Source: Micropterus salmoides (lineage: Eukaryota > Chordata > Actinopteri > Centrarchiformes > Centrarchidae). Taken from it: DNA of 64,000 nt. Both the position numbers and the translations under genes were made by a program. The stretch is taken from the NCBI RefSeq assembly GCF_014851395.1, contig NW_024040707.1, positions 4,462,349 through 4,526,348 of the forward strand, written 5' to 3'. Position 1 is the stretch's first letter, and the number at the start of each line of letters is the position of its first letter. Below, one piece after another: positions 14,401 to 30,200 of the stretch. Under the pieces are notes generated by a model that was not told where the DNA came from, made no database searches, and saw only the letters and a program-made list of their open reading frames with translations.

Positions 14401-17052
14401 CCATTTTGCCTGTGATGCAGAGAGAGTGGAATGAAGCCTAGTATGTGATAGTAATTTTCGAACCCAGTATCCCCCAGAGGTGCACAACTCAAAGATTCAG
14501 CTTATCTTTTTTTTGACAGTGAAATTAGTGCAGTCACATCCTCTGACTCTCATCAATGCCGGTGCTGTCTAGAAGTTTGTTTCCCTATCGATGTGTGTTT
14601 TTCCTTATCGTAAAAGGAAACCTGCAGTTATTTTTTTGAGTGGGTCAACATTTTGTTTTCTAGACGACGTAATACACATTCCTGCGAGAGCCTTTGTTTA
14701 TGTCTGATAAATGTGCAGTAGAGAAGAAGCCTGCTAGCAAGCAAACGTGGACGTAATCAAAGCAGGTTTCAAACTAGAAAAAACATGTTTAAGACGACGG
14801 AAATACATTCACCCCATTTGTTAGACCTCAAGGACACACAATATATTTGGCCCCTGAATCATGAACCTTATCCCTACCGCCAGCCATGTGTCTCTGCTAC
14901 ACCCAACCGTAACCGTAACTCCAACCACTGAGGGAAAGCCAGTCGCAGATTGCGGAGGTCAGAGTCCGTAAATCACGACATCGTGCAACACTGTCGCTCC
15001 TGGAGCTCATTGAAAACACAGGCATGAATGGCATTTAGTGTGAAGCCATAATTAGTCAACAGTCATTTGCAAATGGCCGACCTAGTGTTGGCTGAGTCTG
15101 ACGTACCTTTAATACAACTTGGGAAATCAAAATGGACTTCCTCTCTGCATTAAATTATCTGACTACATTTTTCTGTATCATTACTGTTTTGTGTCAAAAC
15201 TATTTCACATGTAGTCTTGGAGCCTGACATCTACATTCTGTGTGCTTCAGCTCAATCTTAAATTAATCTAATTAACAAGGGGTATTTCAGCCACGACTGC
15301 CCAACAGAGTGTCTTTGAGGAAGGCACAGGGGCTGCAAAGTTCACGTAAAGCTGAAGCAGCCGACCACAGGTGAACTCCCTCCCAAACCAAAAGTCTTAT
15401 TTACTTTTATTTACCCACAGACAGTCTGCTGACACCGTCTTTCACATTCAGGCTGTGTTTTCTCTTTCCGCCCTCAGGCTTGCTGCTGAAACTAAGAATG
15501 TGTCCTCTGTGACCCCGATGTTCGTCTACACAACTCAGGCCTAGATACATATCTGACCCCAAACCACCCCAGAGGCTAAACACCTTTCTGTGAGTCCAAA
15601 CTTCAGTTAAGCCCAACAATCTTATAAAATACTGCTTTTGAATGGACAAACCATGAAACCAGAGAATCTGAAAGAGGCTCAGCCAAACGTAAGATCAGTG
15701 TTTCAGGTCTATTTTCTCTTTAAAATGTCAAGCTTTTCTTCTGAGTCATCTTTGACTAAATAGACTAAAGGTTAATTAAATAATGTAATATTAGGGAGGG
15801 CTTTGGAAGAGGTGATACACATTTTCTGACTTAAAATTAATCGTTACTTGAACTATAATTGCTAGTTCTGAGTATCCAATCCGAAGATGGTAAAATGCCA
15901 GATATGTTAAGATCAGAGTCTCTTAAACCTTCTAATTTCTGCTCTTAGGTACTGTTTTAAATTCAGTTACACTTAAAATGGCGGCGATGGGACACAATGT
16001 ATTTATGAATTGAGGGAAAACAATCTTCAACACGTTCCATTAAGTAGCTGGTCTGGAGCTTTCGATCATATCACACGATCTTTATCAGAGGATGATGTTT
16101 ACCAAGTCATTTTTCCTGAGCCAGTCGTCAATGCTGGCTTACGGGCTGAAGTTCAGAGTTCAAGTGATATGATTAGAAGCTCCAGAACAGTTACTAAAAG
16201 GACCTCTGAACTTTCAACCACTTCAATCCACTATTTCCTAAATTCTGCACCTTTCCAGTGTGTTGGTGCCGTCGCCTTCCTGACAGAAGACTCCCCTACC
16301 GCCAGCTCCACAGGTAGAGAAACACTGCCTATGAAAACAATCTGCACTCCTGACACAGGAAGTGTCCACCAGATCATGTCACTTTAAGTGCAAACTTAAG
16401 TGTGCGATCTGAAAAAGCGATAAGTAACTACCTGCCTACCGCCAAGCTGTCTAAACTTGAAGTGAATACCTCCAGACTCCAGTCTTCACATCACACACGA
16501 TAAGACTAAACCGGTTAACGTGGAGACAAGTAAACAAACAGAAGAGAGATCAGTACAGTGATGATAAGAAGAAAATTAAGACAGATGGAGAGAAGGAGAG
16601 GCCGAAGGAGCAGCAAGATAAAGTGGTGATGTTGAGTGAACAGATGAGAGAAGAAAAGAAGGCAGATGGTGAAATCCCTCTCAGACAGAGTGATAAATGA
16701 GACTGAAAAAGAAGAAGTAGTAGTAACGGACAACAGGATTAGGTGTGTGTATAAGAGCGAAAGTGTGTGTGGGTACACGTGAAACAAAGTGTGTGTACAG
16801 ATTGTGAAACTTTCTGCAGAGTGTCTGAAATGAAAGAATTATGTGTGTAACTGTATGTGTGTCTTTTCTCCTTTACATACTTGAAGTGCACCCATTTCCG
16901 GGGAATATAAAGACGCTAGTGTGCTGCACTAATCTCGTCCATCCCTCTTTCTCGCCTCCTTCCTTGCTTCCTCTCCTCCTTCTCTCCTTTGCTGCTTCCA
17001 TCCTTCTATCTATCCCACATTTTCCATTTCCTCTTTGTGCAGATGCAGCTGT

Positions 17053-17086
<34 letters not shown>

Positions 17087-20000
17087 TGTTTGTGTGCATG
17101 CATACACTCTCACAGCCAGCATGCATTCTCAATTAGACTCATATAACATGCTGGCACTCTTGTCCAGGCATCTGCCTTGGCATTGACACACACACTCTTT
17201 TAAACCACAGCTGGCTCAGAAAGCAGTTCAGGGAGTGTGTGTGTGTCTGTGGATGCGGGTGTTAATGAGAGGGCTGTGGTTTGTTTTAAACGATTTGGCT
17301 TTAACTCTCTTATTTCCATTCACACACCAGAACTGTGACCTCTCCTGGCTGTTGTGAAACCTGTGCGAGTGTGTGTCAGACTCACAGTGGCAGTCATGTT
17401 GTTGCTCTCCTCCATGATAGCAGCAGAGTATTTGTTAGAAGGCATCGCTGTCGCAGTCGACTGGTCCAGTGGCTGTCCTGACTCCTTTTCAAACCTGGAG
17501 GAGACACAACAGCAAACAGTCAGAAAATAGCTTCTGTTTCACAATGCACCAGTTAAAAACATGATCTCTGTTGCTCTTTTCAGAAGTCACCTGTCAAAAT
17601 CTTGAGAGCCCTTATAAATTCTGCTCTTCAGCTATTATGGAGATTAAAATCAATGCTTTAACAGGCCAGACAATGAGAAGAGATCTGACAGGATGGACTG
17701 CTAGTGGATAACCACCTCTGGTTATTTGAAATGCATATTTAATTTTACACATTCAGCCAACAATATGGACTGAATATAAACAGTCTATCTGGAGATGTAA
17801 TTACTGAGTTATGTTTCTGCTGTTATTAAAGAGAAAAAAAGAAAGAACATGTTTGTGAAAGTCATTGTGCACCGGAGGCTAGTGGAACACCAGGTACTCC
17901 GGACGAAAAGCAGGACTTTGGCTTGATTTTGGGCAATTCGTCAAACCTTGACTTTACATTCAATGACAAAATGTTTTAACTTTCAATACCGATGTTTTTA
18001 CTTTCAGTGCCAATGTTTTAAATATTCCAATCTATCGAGTACAGTACATCGTCATACGTCAGGCTGAAGGGAAGATAAAGGTTGCAAAAAAAGCAAACAC
18101 AAATAGCGACGGTGTGCTCACTCAGATTCACAATTCAACATCACAATTTTAATTCCATGTCACTACAAAAAGAACGCACTACTTCCTGAATAGGCACAGA
18201 AAAATGGCATTGGACATGAATCATGAGGTGCAGAATCGCCCAATATCCAAATCTGTAAAGCTACAAACAGAAAAACCTCCCAGCTAAGTGATGCTGTTCC
18301 AAAAGCCTCATCAATAAAGGTTATGATAATGAGCTTTATTCAGACTTCAGGCTTCTCAGAATAGGAACAAGGTAAGGCTGGACGATATGGCCAAAAATGT
18401 TATCACGATAAAATGTTTCATATCATTCGATATTATCACTATAAGTATCAAATCGCTATTTCTTTAGAGTTTAAAGGCTGATTTTTGCTCCTGAGTGAAA
18501 GTTGCAATAGTATGAAGCTGCAGTACCGGAGATTGATTGTTAGTTTTGTGGTTTAAACTCTTCTTTATGGGCAACGCTTGATGCCAAACAGTGGACCACT
18601 TCAGAAATTTGAGGAAGAACATTCAAAGCAACTATGATAAAATTTTTGTCAACAAATATGCACGGGTAAAATTAAGTAAAAGCCTTTTTCAGTCTTTTAT
18701 CCTCAACAAAATAAATATCTCAATAAAAAAAAAATCAATAAAAAAAAAATCATGTATGATTCAAGTAAATAAACATTTATTGAATATTTATTGAACATTT
18801 GTTATATTGTCCAGCCCTAGAACAAGGGAAAATAAACAGTCAGTGCGATGTTGTAGGGGCTTGGCGTTTCATCCAATTTTGTTTGACTTTGGCTTTCAAC
18901 CATTATGAAAACAAGAAAATCGAGATGAAACCAAAGCCGCATCCAGTTTCGCAATGGAGCTCTTGTGGAGTTTTGTCTTGTGCTATTAACCCCTTTCCTT
19001 AGCAGCTCTTGTTCCTTCCTAAAAGCCCAAACTCTATCTTAGATTTGTAAAACATGTTTGTTCTGACGATAAACAAAACTCAGCCTTTAAAGTTGAAAGA
19101 CATAACGATATTGACCATTTTTATTCTGGTAATATTTCTGGCTAGCCCTAGAAAAGCACACAAGCAGCAGACACGAAGTCTGGCACCCACAGAGTAAGAA
19201 CAGTATCAGCTAGGCATTACTGACGGTCAGTTGAGCATGAAGGAGAGAAAGAACAAAGACAAGAGGTGAAGAGTGAAAGTGAAAGAAATGCTGGTGCACG
19301 AGAACATTAACAGAACAGAACCTTTTGTTTTAAACATATAATTACCAAAATGTTGCTAATATGCATGCTAATAATATGTGTGTAAAGTAATATCCACTAG
19401 TGACTCACAGCATCCTCAACTGCCACCTTTTTCTTCTTTTCTTTAGCAGTTAAGACGAAATATCAATAATATCAAACAAACTTTTATCCCAAATGTCTTT
19501 CTGATGGGGAAAAAAAATCGTTTGTTTTTTGTTGAAGAAAAACACAACTTCGTGACTGCTGATTGGAAATAGAGAAAAAGGAGAAGAAGTAGAGGGAGGT
19601 AAAAGTAAGAGAAAAGGCCTGGGACACGAGAGGACAACACTGGCCTCTCCCCTGTTCTCCATGACTGGGCAAATCTGACATGTCTATACAAACCTGAGGT
19701 AAACAGATACACAGGCCTGTCAGCGTGCGTGTGTGTGTGTATAACTGAATGTGTACGCGTTTGTACGTGCATTATTAATGCTGTACCTCTTCTTTGCACT
19801 GTGTACATTCTTGTAAGACACCATGAAGATATATATATTAATGTGGATGTAAGTGTGTGTGTGCAAGGACATGTGCGTATGCGTGGTTAAGTTTAAATTT
19901 CAAGGAGGGGATGGGTCATTTGCTTCGTCAAACAAGCTTGTACAGAGAGACCTTCAGACTTCAGGTTGTCGGTTTTACTGACATTAACATGTTCGGTATT

Positions 20001-21717
20001 TTGCAAACTGTCTATGTGACTAATTGGGACAGTATTGTGCAGTCGGCAGAAATGAAACAGGGCAATCCTTTTTGGGGCAATTGGGACCAGTCAAAGTGGG
20101 ACCAACTAAAGTGTTTTTTGCCACTGACAGGCTCAGATTGAAAGTGTCTGACAACAGTATGGAAAGGATCGCTGATGAGACAGAGCTTTTTTAAAAGGGT
20201 AAGTTTTATTGCTCTCGTCCAAGCCACCAAACTCCATTGACAAAAAATTTAATTTTACCTCTCTGGTCTACAGCTGCCTCGATCAGTTAGTTTGTGTTAT
20301 TGTGTGACTTTGGTGTTTTGGTCACAATAAGACAAACAAACTAACTGGCCGAGGCAGCGTTCTGCTAGGTAGAATTTTCTAGTCTGGTGGCTTAACGACA
20401 GTGACTGTTTCTGATTACACAAAGAGGATCTTACTCTTTAAAAACAGGATCCCAGCAACAATCTCTGCTGTTGTCAGACACTTATAATAACAACCTGAGC
20501 CTGTCAGGGGCAAAAACAAGCCCTTTAGTGTGCGTACTTTGACGGGGCATACAAACAAAAACACCACAAAAACAAACAAACTAACTGACCGAGCAGACCA
20601 GCAACTCCCGTGTTCTGCGAGGTTAAATTATGGTTTTGTCAAAGGAGTCTGGTGACTAAAAATAGAAAATGCCTGTAACTTAATCTAAAATCAAATAATA
20701 ATAATAAAATCATACCTCACACTGTGTAAGAGAGTCAATTATTACACTATGTTTTTGAGGCTGGGTGCTGTTTTATTGGCTTTAATGATAGTTTTCTTTA
20801 TTTTAAACCCCTTATCTAAACTTTTCACAGTTATGCCGCCCTGTGAAAGCAGGTTTTAATCACCACGAACATTATTATTATCCGGTTTTTTTTTCACCCG
20901 CTATCCGTTTACATGGCAGCAGGTGAGCCGCATGTTGGCTCATTGTTAATGACGTGGCCTACAGCCGAAACCAACATCTGCACTCTGTGTGTTCACTGCT
21001 GCTTTACCTGGTCCGTGACTTGCTAAATATCCACCGTGACTTGTAAGGTAACTTAATAGTTACAAACTAGGCTCCCAAGTTATTTAAAGAGTCTGTGCGA
21101 GTGAACACATGCACATGAGCCGACCCGCCCGATGTCATCGTCCATCCCGATATTTCATTGTAGGGTAGAGTGGGGCCCCCCTTAAGCTCTATGTCTATTT
21201 GCTGACACATAAAATAATATTTCATAGTTTTTTTGTATCTTGGAAATGGCCATGCTTAGGGTAACATAATATAAAGTAAAATAAATACCTACAGTTGACA
21301 AATGAATTAGAATTTAATCAAATGTATTTTCTAGGGAAAAGTCATTTTCCACATGGGGTAAGATGCCTCCTCTATGGAGTGAAATCACTTTAATATATGC
21401 AAATTAAAGATAAAATAAACTACAAGTAGCTGGTTAAAAGCAAGAGGATTATAGACCTATGTTGCAGGAATAAACTTGCCTTGCCTTATGTTATTAGCTT
21501 TCCTATAATTTATTTCTCAGACTTTTAAATAGTCAGGTTGCTGGAACTTCATTAACAGAAAGTCTGAGGTAAAAAATGCGCTTTCTAGCGAGCTAGAAAT
21601 GTGAACTTATAACCTCAGAATTTTACCTACCTAAAACTATAAAAATCTTTCTCTCCAAACAATTATCTTAAGGCTCCCCTTAATGTAACTATACATGTAT
21701 GTAATGCACTGTAACTA

Positions 21718-21761
<44 letters not shown>

Positions 21762-24216
21762 TACCGTTCAAAAGTTTGGGGTCACATTGAAATGTCCTTA
21801 TTTTTGAAGGAAAAGCACTGTACTTTTCAATGAAGATAACTTTAAACTAGTCTTAACTTTGAAGAAATACACTCTATACATTGCTAATGTGGTAAATGAC
21901 TATTCTAGCTGCAAATGTCTGGTTTTTGGTGCAATATCTACATAGGTGTATAGAGGCCCATTTCCAGCAACTATCACTCCAGTGTTCTAATGGTACAATG
22001 TGTTTGCTCATTGGCTCAGAAGGCTAATTGATGATTAGAAAACCCTTGTGCAATCATGTTCACACATCTGAAAACAGTTTAGGTCGTTACAGAAGCTACA
22101 AAACTGACCTTCCTTTGAGCAGATTGAGTTTCTGGAGCATCACATTTGTGGGGTCAATTAAACGCTCAAAATGGCCAGAAAAACAGAACTTTCATCTGAA
22201 ACTCGACAGTCTATTCTTGTTCTTAGAAATGAAGGCTATTCCATGCGAGACATTGCTAAGAAATTGAAGATTTCCTACAACGGTGTGTACTACTCCCTTC
22301 AGAGGACGGCACAAACAGGCTCTAACCAGAGTAGAAAAAGAAGTGGGAGGCCGCGTTGCACAACTGAGCAAGAAGATAAGTACATTAGAGTCTCTAGTTT
22401 GAGAAACAGACGCCTCACAGGTCCCCAACTGGCATCTTCATTAAATAGTACCCGCAAAACACCAGTGTCAACATCTACAGTGAAGAGGCGGCTGCGGGAT
22501 TCTGGGCTTCAGGGCAGAGTGGCAAAGAAAAAGCCATATCTGAGACTGGCCAATAAAAGAAAAAGATTAAGATGGGCAAAAGAACACAGACATTGGACAG
22601 AGGAAGACTGGAAAAAAGTGTTGTGGACATATGAATCCAAGTTTGAGGTGTTTGGATCACAAAGAAGAACGTTTGTGAGACGCAGAACAAATGAAAAGAT
22701 GCTGGAAGAATGCCTGACGCCATCTGTTAAGCATGGTGGAGGTAATATGATGGTCTGGGGTTGCTTTGGTGCTGGTAAGGTGGGAGATTTGTACAGGGTA
22801 AAAGGGATTCTGAATAAGGAAGGCTATCACTCCATTTTGCAACGCCATGCCATACCCAGTGGACAGCGCTTGATTGGAGCCAATTTCATCCTACAACAGG
22901 ACAATGACCCTAAACACACCTCCAAATTGTGCAAGAACTATTTAGAGCAGAAGCAGGCAGCTGGTATTCTATCGGTAATGGAGTGGCCAGCGCAGTCACC
23001 AGATCTGAACCCCATTGAGCTGTTGTTGGAGCAGCTTGACCGTATGGTACGCAAGAAGTGCCCATCCAACCAATCCAACTTGTGGGAGCTGCTTCTGGAA
23101 GCGTGGGGTGCAATTTCTCCAGATTATCTCAACAAATTAACAGCTAGAATGCCAAAGGTCTGCAATGCTGTAATTGCTGCAAATGGAGGATTCTTTGACG
23201 AAAGCAAAGTTTGATGTAAAAAGATCTTATTTCAAATACAAATCATTATTTCTAACCTTGTCAATGTCTTGACTCCATTTTCTATTCATTTCACAACGTA
23301 TGGTGGTGAATAAGTGTGACTTTTCAGGAAAACACAAAATTGTTTGGGTGACCCCAAACTTTTGAACGGTAGTGTGTATATATATATATGAAATGAACAC
23401 AATAAAAAAATGAATATCTTAATTTAAATGACAAAAAAATCAGATCAACTTAGGTCAAAATGGCTTTGATCAAATGACAAAAAAGAAGAAGAAGAAACGT
23501 TGAGAAAAAATTGTGACATTTCGTGTTTTCTGTTAGAAATACCGTGGCGGAGGGGGCATCTTACCCCATGTTACCCTAGACATCACCCAACCCCAGCTGA
23601 AACAATAAATCAATTAATCAAAATCGACTGAAAACGAACTGGCAGCTGGTGATATCATCAAATCATTTATCAAGGAAAACAGGCTTGTTGCTTTTCTCGG
23701 TTTTAAATCACTGTAAACTGTATTGGGCAAAAATAGCCATCTGAAGACGACCGTTTGGACATGGTATCAGTTGCATGCCTAAACCTTGACCCCCAGCATT
23801 TAAGCAACACAAAATCCACTGACTATCTTCACTGGGAGGCTGAGGCTCTGCATGATGCTTAGTTACCTGCCTAAGTGGATGCAAGATTAGATAAACTCAC
23901 CAGACACCAGCACAGTTTCCCCCTCTCCAGAAAAAAATAATTAAGTTCTGTCTCAAAGTGATTCATAAAATAAAGCTTTGGGTGTCATGACACGGCAGTC
24001 AATGAGAGTGAATCACGAGACTTTTTCTGACACATTTAAGGGTTTCGATGTAAAACTCAGAAGCTAGTGGAAGATAACCAGAACACCGGGGTCAAAAGAG
24101 TGTATAAATGTATAAAAATACTATCTGTGTGTATGTGTATTTGTCCGACAAGCTTTAACTGCACACAAAAGACCCACATAAATGAGACCACCAGGTGCAT
24201 CCTGCACACAGAAGGG

Positions 24217-24252
<36 letters not shown>

Positions 24253-27200
24253 ACACACACACACACAAAGGTGCTTCCATTATTTAGGAAGGACGTTACA
24301 TTGACTTAGTACAGATGTAGATGCAGACAGCGGCGGACTTGTACTCCCACACAAACCCTTGCGGCAACGGAAACCATGAATAGCATTCACATTTACTATT
24401 ACATGCCTAAACCCAGCACTTACCCTAAACTTTATCCCCTTTGTAAGGTTTTGTCCCCAAGAGGAAAGTAAGTCCCCACAATGTGAGTAATAGATGTTCA
24501 CACACACACACCCACCCACACACATCGCATTATGGTGTTTAATGGCGGGTTGAAGGAGGTTGGCGACCTCTGACTGACAAACCGTTTCTGACATAACTAC
24601 ATAATAATCAGTGAGGGACTCTCCCTTCAACAGGCCATGGAGCCACATGGAGTTCAAACAGGATGTTGACGCCTTTGACCTTTCACCTACACACAACCAG
24701 CAGCCTGAACAGGTACCCGCTAAAACATTGAGGTCTGGATTAGTTTCTCCTGGTAACACGTGTAGCTTAGGTAAAGCAGGCTATAAACACACCTCTTCGG
24801 GCTGTTGTTAGCACTAAATGTTTATTTTACATCTTTAAAAAATTGCTCTGTAGAATTGAACGTGTTTTTCTTTAACAGATAGACAATCCCAATGTTAGAT
24901 GATATCTTGCTCTTTCTCGTGCTTGGTTTGAATGCACTTAATGTTGTTAATGTAAATGTGCAGAGGCTTCACTCACAACGGCTTTTAAATCTGGACAAAC
25001 GTGGCTGTCACTTACACGGTCATGTGATCACACTTTTGAGCAACCAACTGAGCCTACAGCAAAACAAACAAGGTTCTACTCATTTTCTTATATTAAACCT
25101 TTTTCATTTCAAAACATGTCAACTGTCCAATGTTTGCAATAGGCATGATTTGCATGTAGCACCTTTATTTGTCTGGTGTTTCATTCATTATTAGCCAAAA
25201 AACAGACATATCGTCTGTGTTTTTTTTTAATCCAGTTTCCCTATAGATTTCCCAGAAACAATCATCCTGATACTTGTGATGAACCAAGTCGTAATTAAAA
25301 TAAAGTCCCCACACCGGCTCCTTGCATTATGGTGTTCAGAACGGTATCCCTGCAGAAACAGCTTTTAGAAACGCAGAGAGGTGGAAGTGAGAATGAATTA
25401 GAAGAACTGAGGAAGGATGGAGGGAAGAGAGTGAGGGGCCCACGAGAAGGGGACACGGAGGACAAGGAGGGGCGGGGGGGGGGGGGCTTCACATCAAAGT
25501 TGTGTCTGGTGGCTGGAGATTAGGGACTGCATTGCAAGAGGGGATTGTTCACTCCCTAAAGAGTAGGAACATGAATGTGTGTGTGGGGGCGGGTGGTGTC
25601 AGCTCCTCGGGGTCTCTCTCTGGGGGCTGCATTCCTTGTCTGTCATGTACTTTATGGCCCCTTCCAGCTCAGATCGAGTCCTATACTTTATACATTGTCT
25701 ACTTTGTTGCCTTTGTACAGACCGACTCCTGCAGGTTCATATAGCATATCATCCATTTAGCAGCCTGAAGTACAATTCTTAGTGCAACTGTGAATTGAAA
25801 AGCTCCCATTTTGAATTAAAACACTAAAACAGAACTAGATTAGAGAGTTTATACTATTTTGCTAGTAATAGAACAAGGTGTTGATGAACAGACTTGTCTC
25901 ATCCAGTGCACTCCTGCAGCTGAAGACAACTAACCTTACTGTGTATTGAATCAGGAGACAAAACCATTGATGATGACTGGCAGATGATATCAAGACACTG
26001 AAAATATGGTGATGATGTACACGAGATTTTGTGCGTTAGGATCGTAGACTGTATATACATCACTTTTAGGTTTCTGAAGAGGCACTGTGAAGCTCAATGT
26101 GGGCGGCTTCTGGCGGCAAAGGCAGAAACGTGCAGATGAGGGGGGAAACCACCTCTGAATGAAGCCTGGTTGCTGAAACCACCTAGCGGCTAGCCATCTG
26201 AGAGGGCACCCATCTGCCACTGTGAGCAGCCACGACCTTAAGTATGCATAACTGCAAGCCTTAATATCAGTGTTTCAAATTAATCAACGAGACCATGGCG
26301 GCCCGACAAGCCCGACTCTCTGGTCTCACACATTTCAGCGTCCGACTCGAGACAACCACTTTTCTTCACTGTCACTCGTTTGTGAGAAGGCGATTAAGCT
26401 AGCCGCACCTAAATTTGGAGTGCACACGTATTCAAGCCTTTATGGTAAACGGCCCAGAGCGAGCTCACAGGCAGGTTAGAGACTTTATCGTTTCAGTTTG
26501 TCTCTTTACAAAGACAAGTGTTGCAGTGTGAGAGTCCTACCTGAAGAGAGGCTGTGAAGTCTTCATGTTACGCCGTACAAGAACCACATACAACATTATT
26601 TATCAAATTGGGTCAGACTGGATGAATTTAGCGCAAATATACACATGTGACATCGTCCGGTTTTTAAAATAAGACGTCTATACAGGATGGAAATAAGATT
26701 AATTGGATTATATTCACAAAAAGTATAAAACATATTACATGTGTCCAATAAAAGTAAAAAAGCAACAACAATAAAAAGTTAGAGAAGTTACTTATTCTAC
26801 TTTCTATTCTTTGATTTAGAGTTGCTGGAAAAACTTGAAATAAACTTGTTTACTTTTTTTGCTGTTTCATCGCCATTTGTAGCTATACAATGGGTTTATG
26901 ATCAAATAGTTTACTACAGCACAACATTGTTTATAAGAGTGCAAAGGTCTTCATAAATAGCCTTTTACGTTTGCACTGCATTTAACTTTAAAATGTACAA
27001 AATTTTCTTCCCACCGTAGTCTCCTAGAATGCTCAGAGTTCAGGTGGTTCAAAAATCTCAACTCCTCCTAAAGCATTCCTGAAAGCTTCTTGGCTGCCGA
27101 CATGATAATGACACAGGGGGAGTAATTAGAAAATTAACGTTTGAAATACTTCCAGCTATAAATATAAAGACAGCAAACTAAATGTGGTTAGTCACCTTTC

Positions 27201-30200
27201 AAGGTAGCAGACACTCAATTACAGCCTCTGGGCAAACATTAAAATGTCCTACAATAAAACTGATAATGGACTTTCTTAACTTTACTGAACCATCTACCAG
27301 CTCCAAACATGACACACATACATTTTCCATACTACGGTATTGTCTTTTTATAGCACAAACCAACAAAGTCAAGAAAATATCACTTTGGGACATCAGTAGA
27401 GCTCTAACTAACGATTACTGTTATCATGGATTGTCTTGATCAGTCATTTGGTCTATTAAAAGGTCATAAAATTGATATAAATGCCCATCCCAAACCCCAA
27501 AAAGGCCATTAAATTACTTGGTTAATCTGACCAGAAGTCTAAACCCTAAAGATTTAAAATTTATTATCACATTAAATGTAGTTTCTCACATTTTAATAAC
27601 TGAAAAACTGAGAATGATTGCTATTTAAAGCACTGGTTTATGTTTTAAAATGGTCTTTAAAGATTATCAAAATAGTTGCTAATTATTTTTCTGTCAGCTT
27701 TAAACATTAGTCTTCTTTCAACCCTCACTCATGCTAAAAACATTGAATACAATGAGGTGGACTTAACATCCACCAGACTTATTCTGCTTATGTTCTATAA
27801 TGTGTTTATGCAGGCAGTTTACCTGTTAGCTCCATGCTAATACTAAAAAGTCAGTAACCAATGCGAGTTATCAAAGTATTTTTAGCCACGTTTCGACCAA
27901 AATTACTCGGGACTTTTAAGTCCCAGGATCTCTTTCAAGGAACTAAGAGGTTCCTTCAGCTCACTCTTGTGTGCGTTTCCACTGTGGTCTAAAGACCTGC
28001 GAAGATTTGGCAAATTAACCAGCTGACGTAGGCTGTAGGCCGTTACGCCGTACAAAGCAATGCACAAGCATCATTTAGTAACCACTATCCATGAGCGAAA
28101 TTTATAAATTTTGGTTGCAAACAACGGTGGACAAAAGAGGAGCCGTCGTAGAAAAACGAGCCGACATGCTCGATTTAAAGCCAGTAGCCTCTTCTTGCCT
28201 ATTCAGAAATTCACTGTAAGGCAAGCCCCACCCCCGCAAAGTACCAGTACTTTCGGAAAGTACTGACCCCCGAGCAGGGACTTTTTTTGGGGGTAAAATA
28301 AAGACCGTAGAACTAAATTTAGACCCTGGTCCCTCTGGTGGAAACACAGTGAGTTCCTCCAAAGGTTCCTAGTTCGGGGGTATAGTTCCTTTGGTCGAAA
28401 CGTGGCTTTTGCAAACATCTGTGCTGTTACTACATAAATTCATTTCATCCTGTTACATGGCCAAGTGCGTTAATATGCCTGTGTACAACTGTGTTTTGTG
28501 TTATTTCGGGAGGTATCTTCAAACCTTTTGTCAGTCAGATATCGTCACAATATCATAAAAAGTATCTCTTCTTACACTAAAATTAACACTAATCTCACAC
28601 ATTTTAAGCCATGACACCCCTGTGCAAAACTCACAGAAGCATTTATGAGTCACAGAATCGTGATAAAATGAAACAGTGATTAGCAATGTGTATACTAATA
28701 TTCATGTTCGTTATGTTTTATTGTATGGTTCCTAAAAAAGTTAAATTCAAACTAAAGTATATTCACTCGTTATGTATTTATTATTACGATATAAGAGTGG
28801 AATTGCATGCTTGAATGTAGACAAATTTCACATTCTTGTATGTTCATCTTTCCAACTTTCAACTAAATGACTCTCAAGGGTACGCTGGCAGTTAATCTAA
28901 ATTATTTCACTGGAAAAAATTGAAAACAGTCTCTAGTTTTTCCGTAATTAATGACAAAGTTCTGTTGAGGAAATGTCTTGGAAATTATTAAGATGTTACA
29001 CGCCTATAAAAGTGATTCCTTAATGCTGAAACTTACCGCAATCAAATCAAACAAATATAACCTGTTTCATAGCACTTTAGGGACGGTGAGGTGTGATCAC
29101 AGAGTGACTCAAGTGTTTTGTACTTGATCAATAACTGACATCAACCAAAGTGTGACTCATAAGAATCCGTTCCAGTGTAATCCAGTTACATTCTGGCAAT
29201 ATTATCAGACGGCGACAGCTCTGATCCCACTGATTAGTTTAAACCAACAATCGAAATCGCATCACTGAGTCAAAGAGTTGATTTATGCACTTCATTATGA
29301 AAGGTAGAATTTAAACTATACAACTATCCAGTGAATATCTGATATTCAAGAACGTACTGTAACACCATTATAGCACACTGCTAGAACACTGCGGATAATA
29401 AAAAAGGGATATACAATCCATCCTGCAGCCAGGAAAATACTGCAAATATCAATGTTACATGGTTTGTAAAATCATTAATTGTCATTTTGTCTGTTATTGA
29501 ATCTCAAAGTCTTATTTCTTTCCTGATCTAGTGAGTAACGAGTGCTTCCAGTACAGGTAAAAACAAGTGTTACACTACGAGTCTGCCTTGTTCTGCACAG
29601 ATTAAAACTGTAATGACTGTTAAGGTAATCAATTAATCATTCCAGTCATTTAATAAGCAGAAATACCAACCACGTGCTGGTTCAAGGTTGTATGATGATT
29701 TGCTGCTGTTCTCTGTTTTACATTATGTCATGCAAATATGAATATCTTTGAGACATTTGAAGGTATCATTTTGGACTCACTTTTGGAAATTGTGTGGGTA
29801 TTTTTCACTACCTTCTGTCAAAGTGAAAACACTACAAGAAAACATAATTCAGATTAACATCACAAATGACAATGAAAGTAGATGTAAATTGCAGCCCCCG
29901 GTCCAGAAACTGACCTTTATTCTTTGAATAAATTAACTGAAAAATGTTTGCAGCACAACTTTTAAACAAGAACCAGAACATTTCTTTTTAGCAGAACTTA
30001 GGAGTTTTACTTAACCTTGCAAGTCTTGTTTTCACCTTGCTTTCATGATCTTACCTGTAGCACTTTGAGATTTGTTTCAAATGTTAAGCGCATTAAATGT
30101 ATTATTATTATTGAATACTCCTTCCTTATTATAACAGTCAAAAATGTTATAAAATGTCCTGAAGGCTGAATCTGAGGCCAGCTGACCTCATTTTATTGGT

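Noticed and set aside
16010..16387. 125-codon open frame, plus strand
   Set aside because: It starts at TTG, not ATG, has no splice-site support and resembles no family I know. It lies in dnmt3b intron 2.
24280..24759. 159-codon open frame, minus strand
   Set aside because: It runs through the repeat at 24400-24490 and CA-rich DNA. Composition and lack of any motif point to chance.
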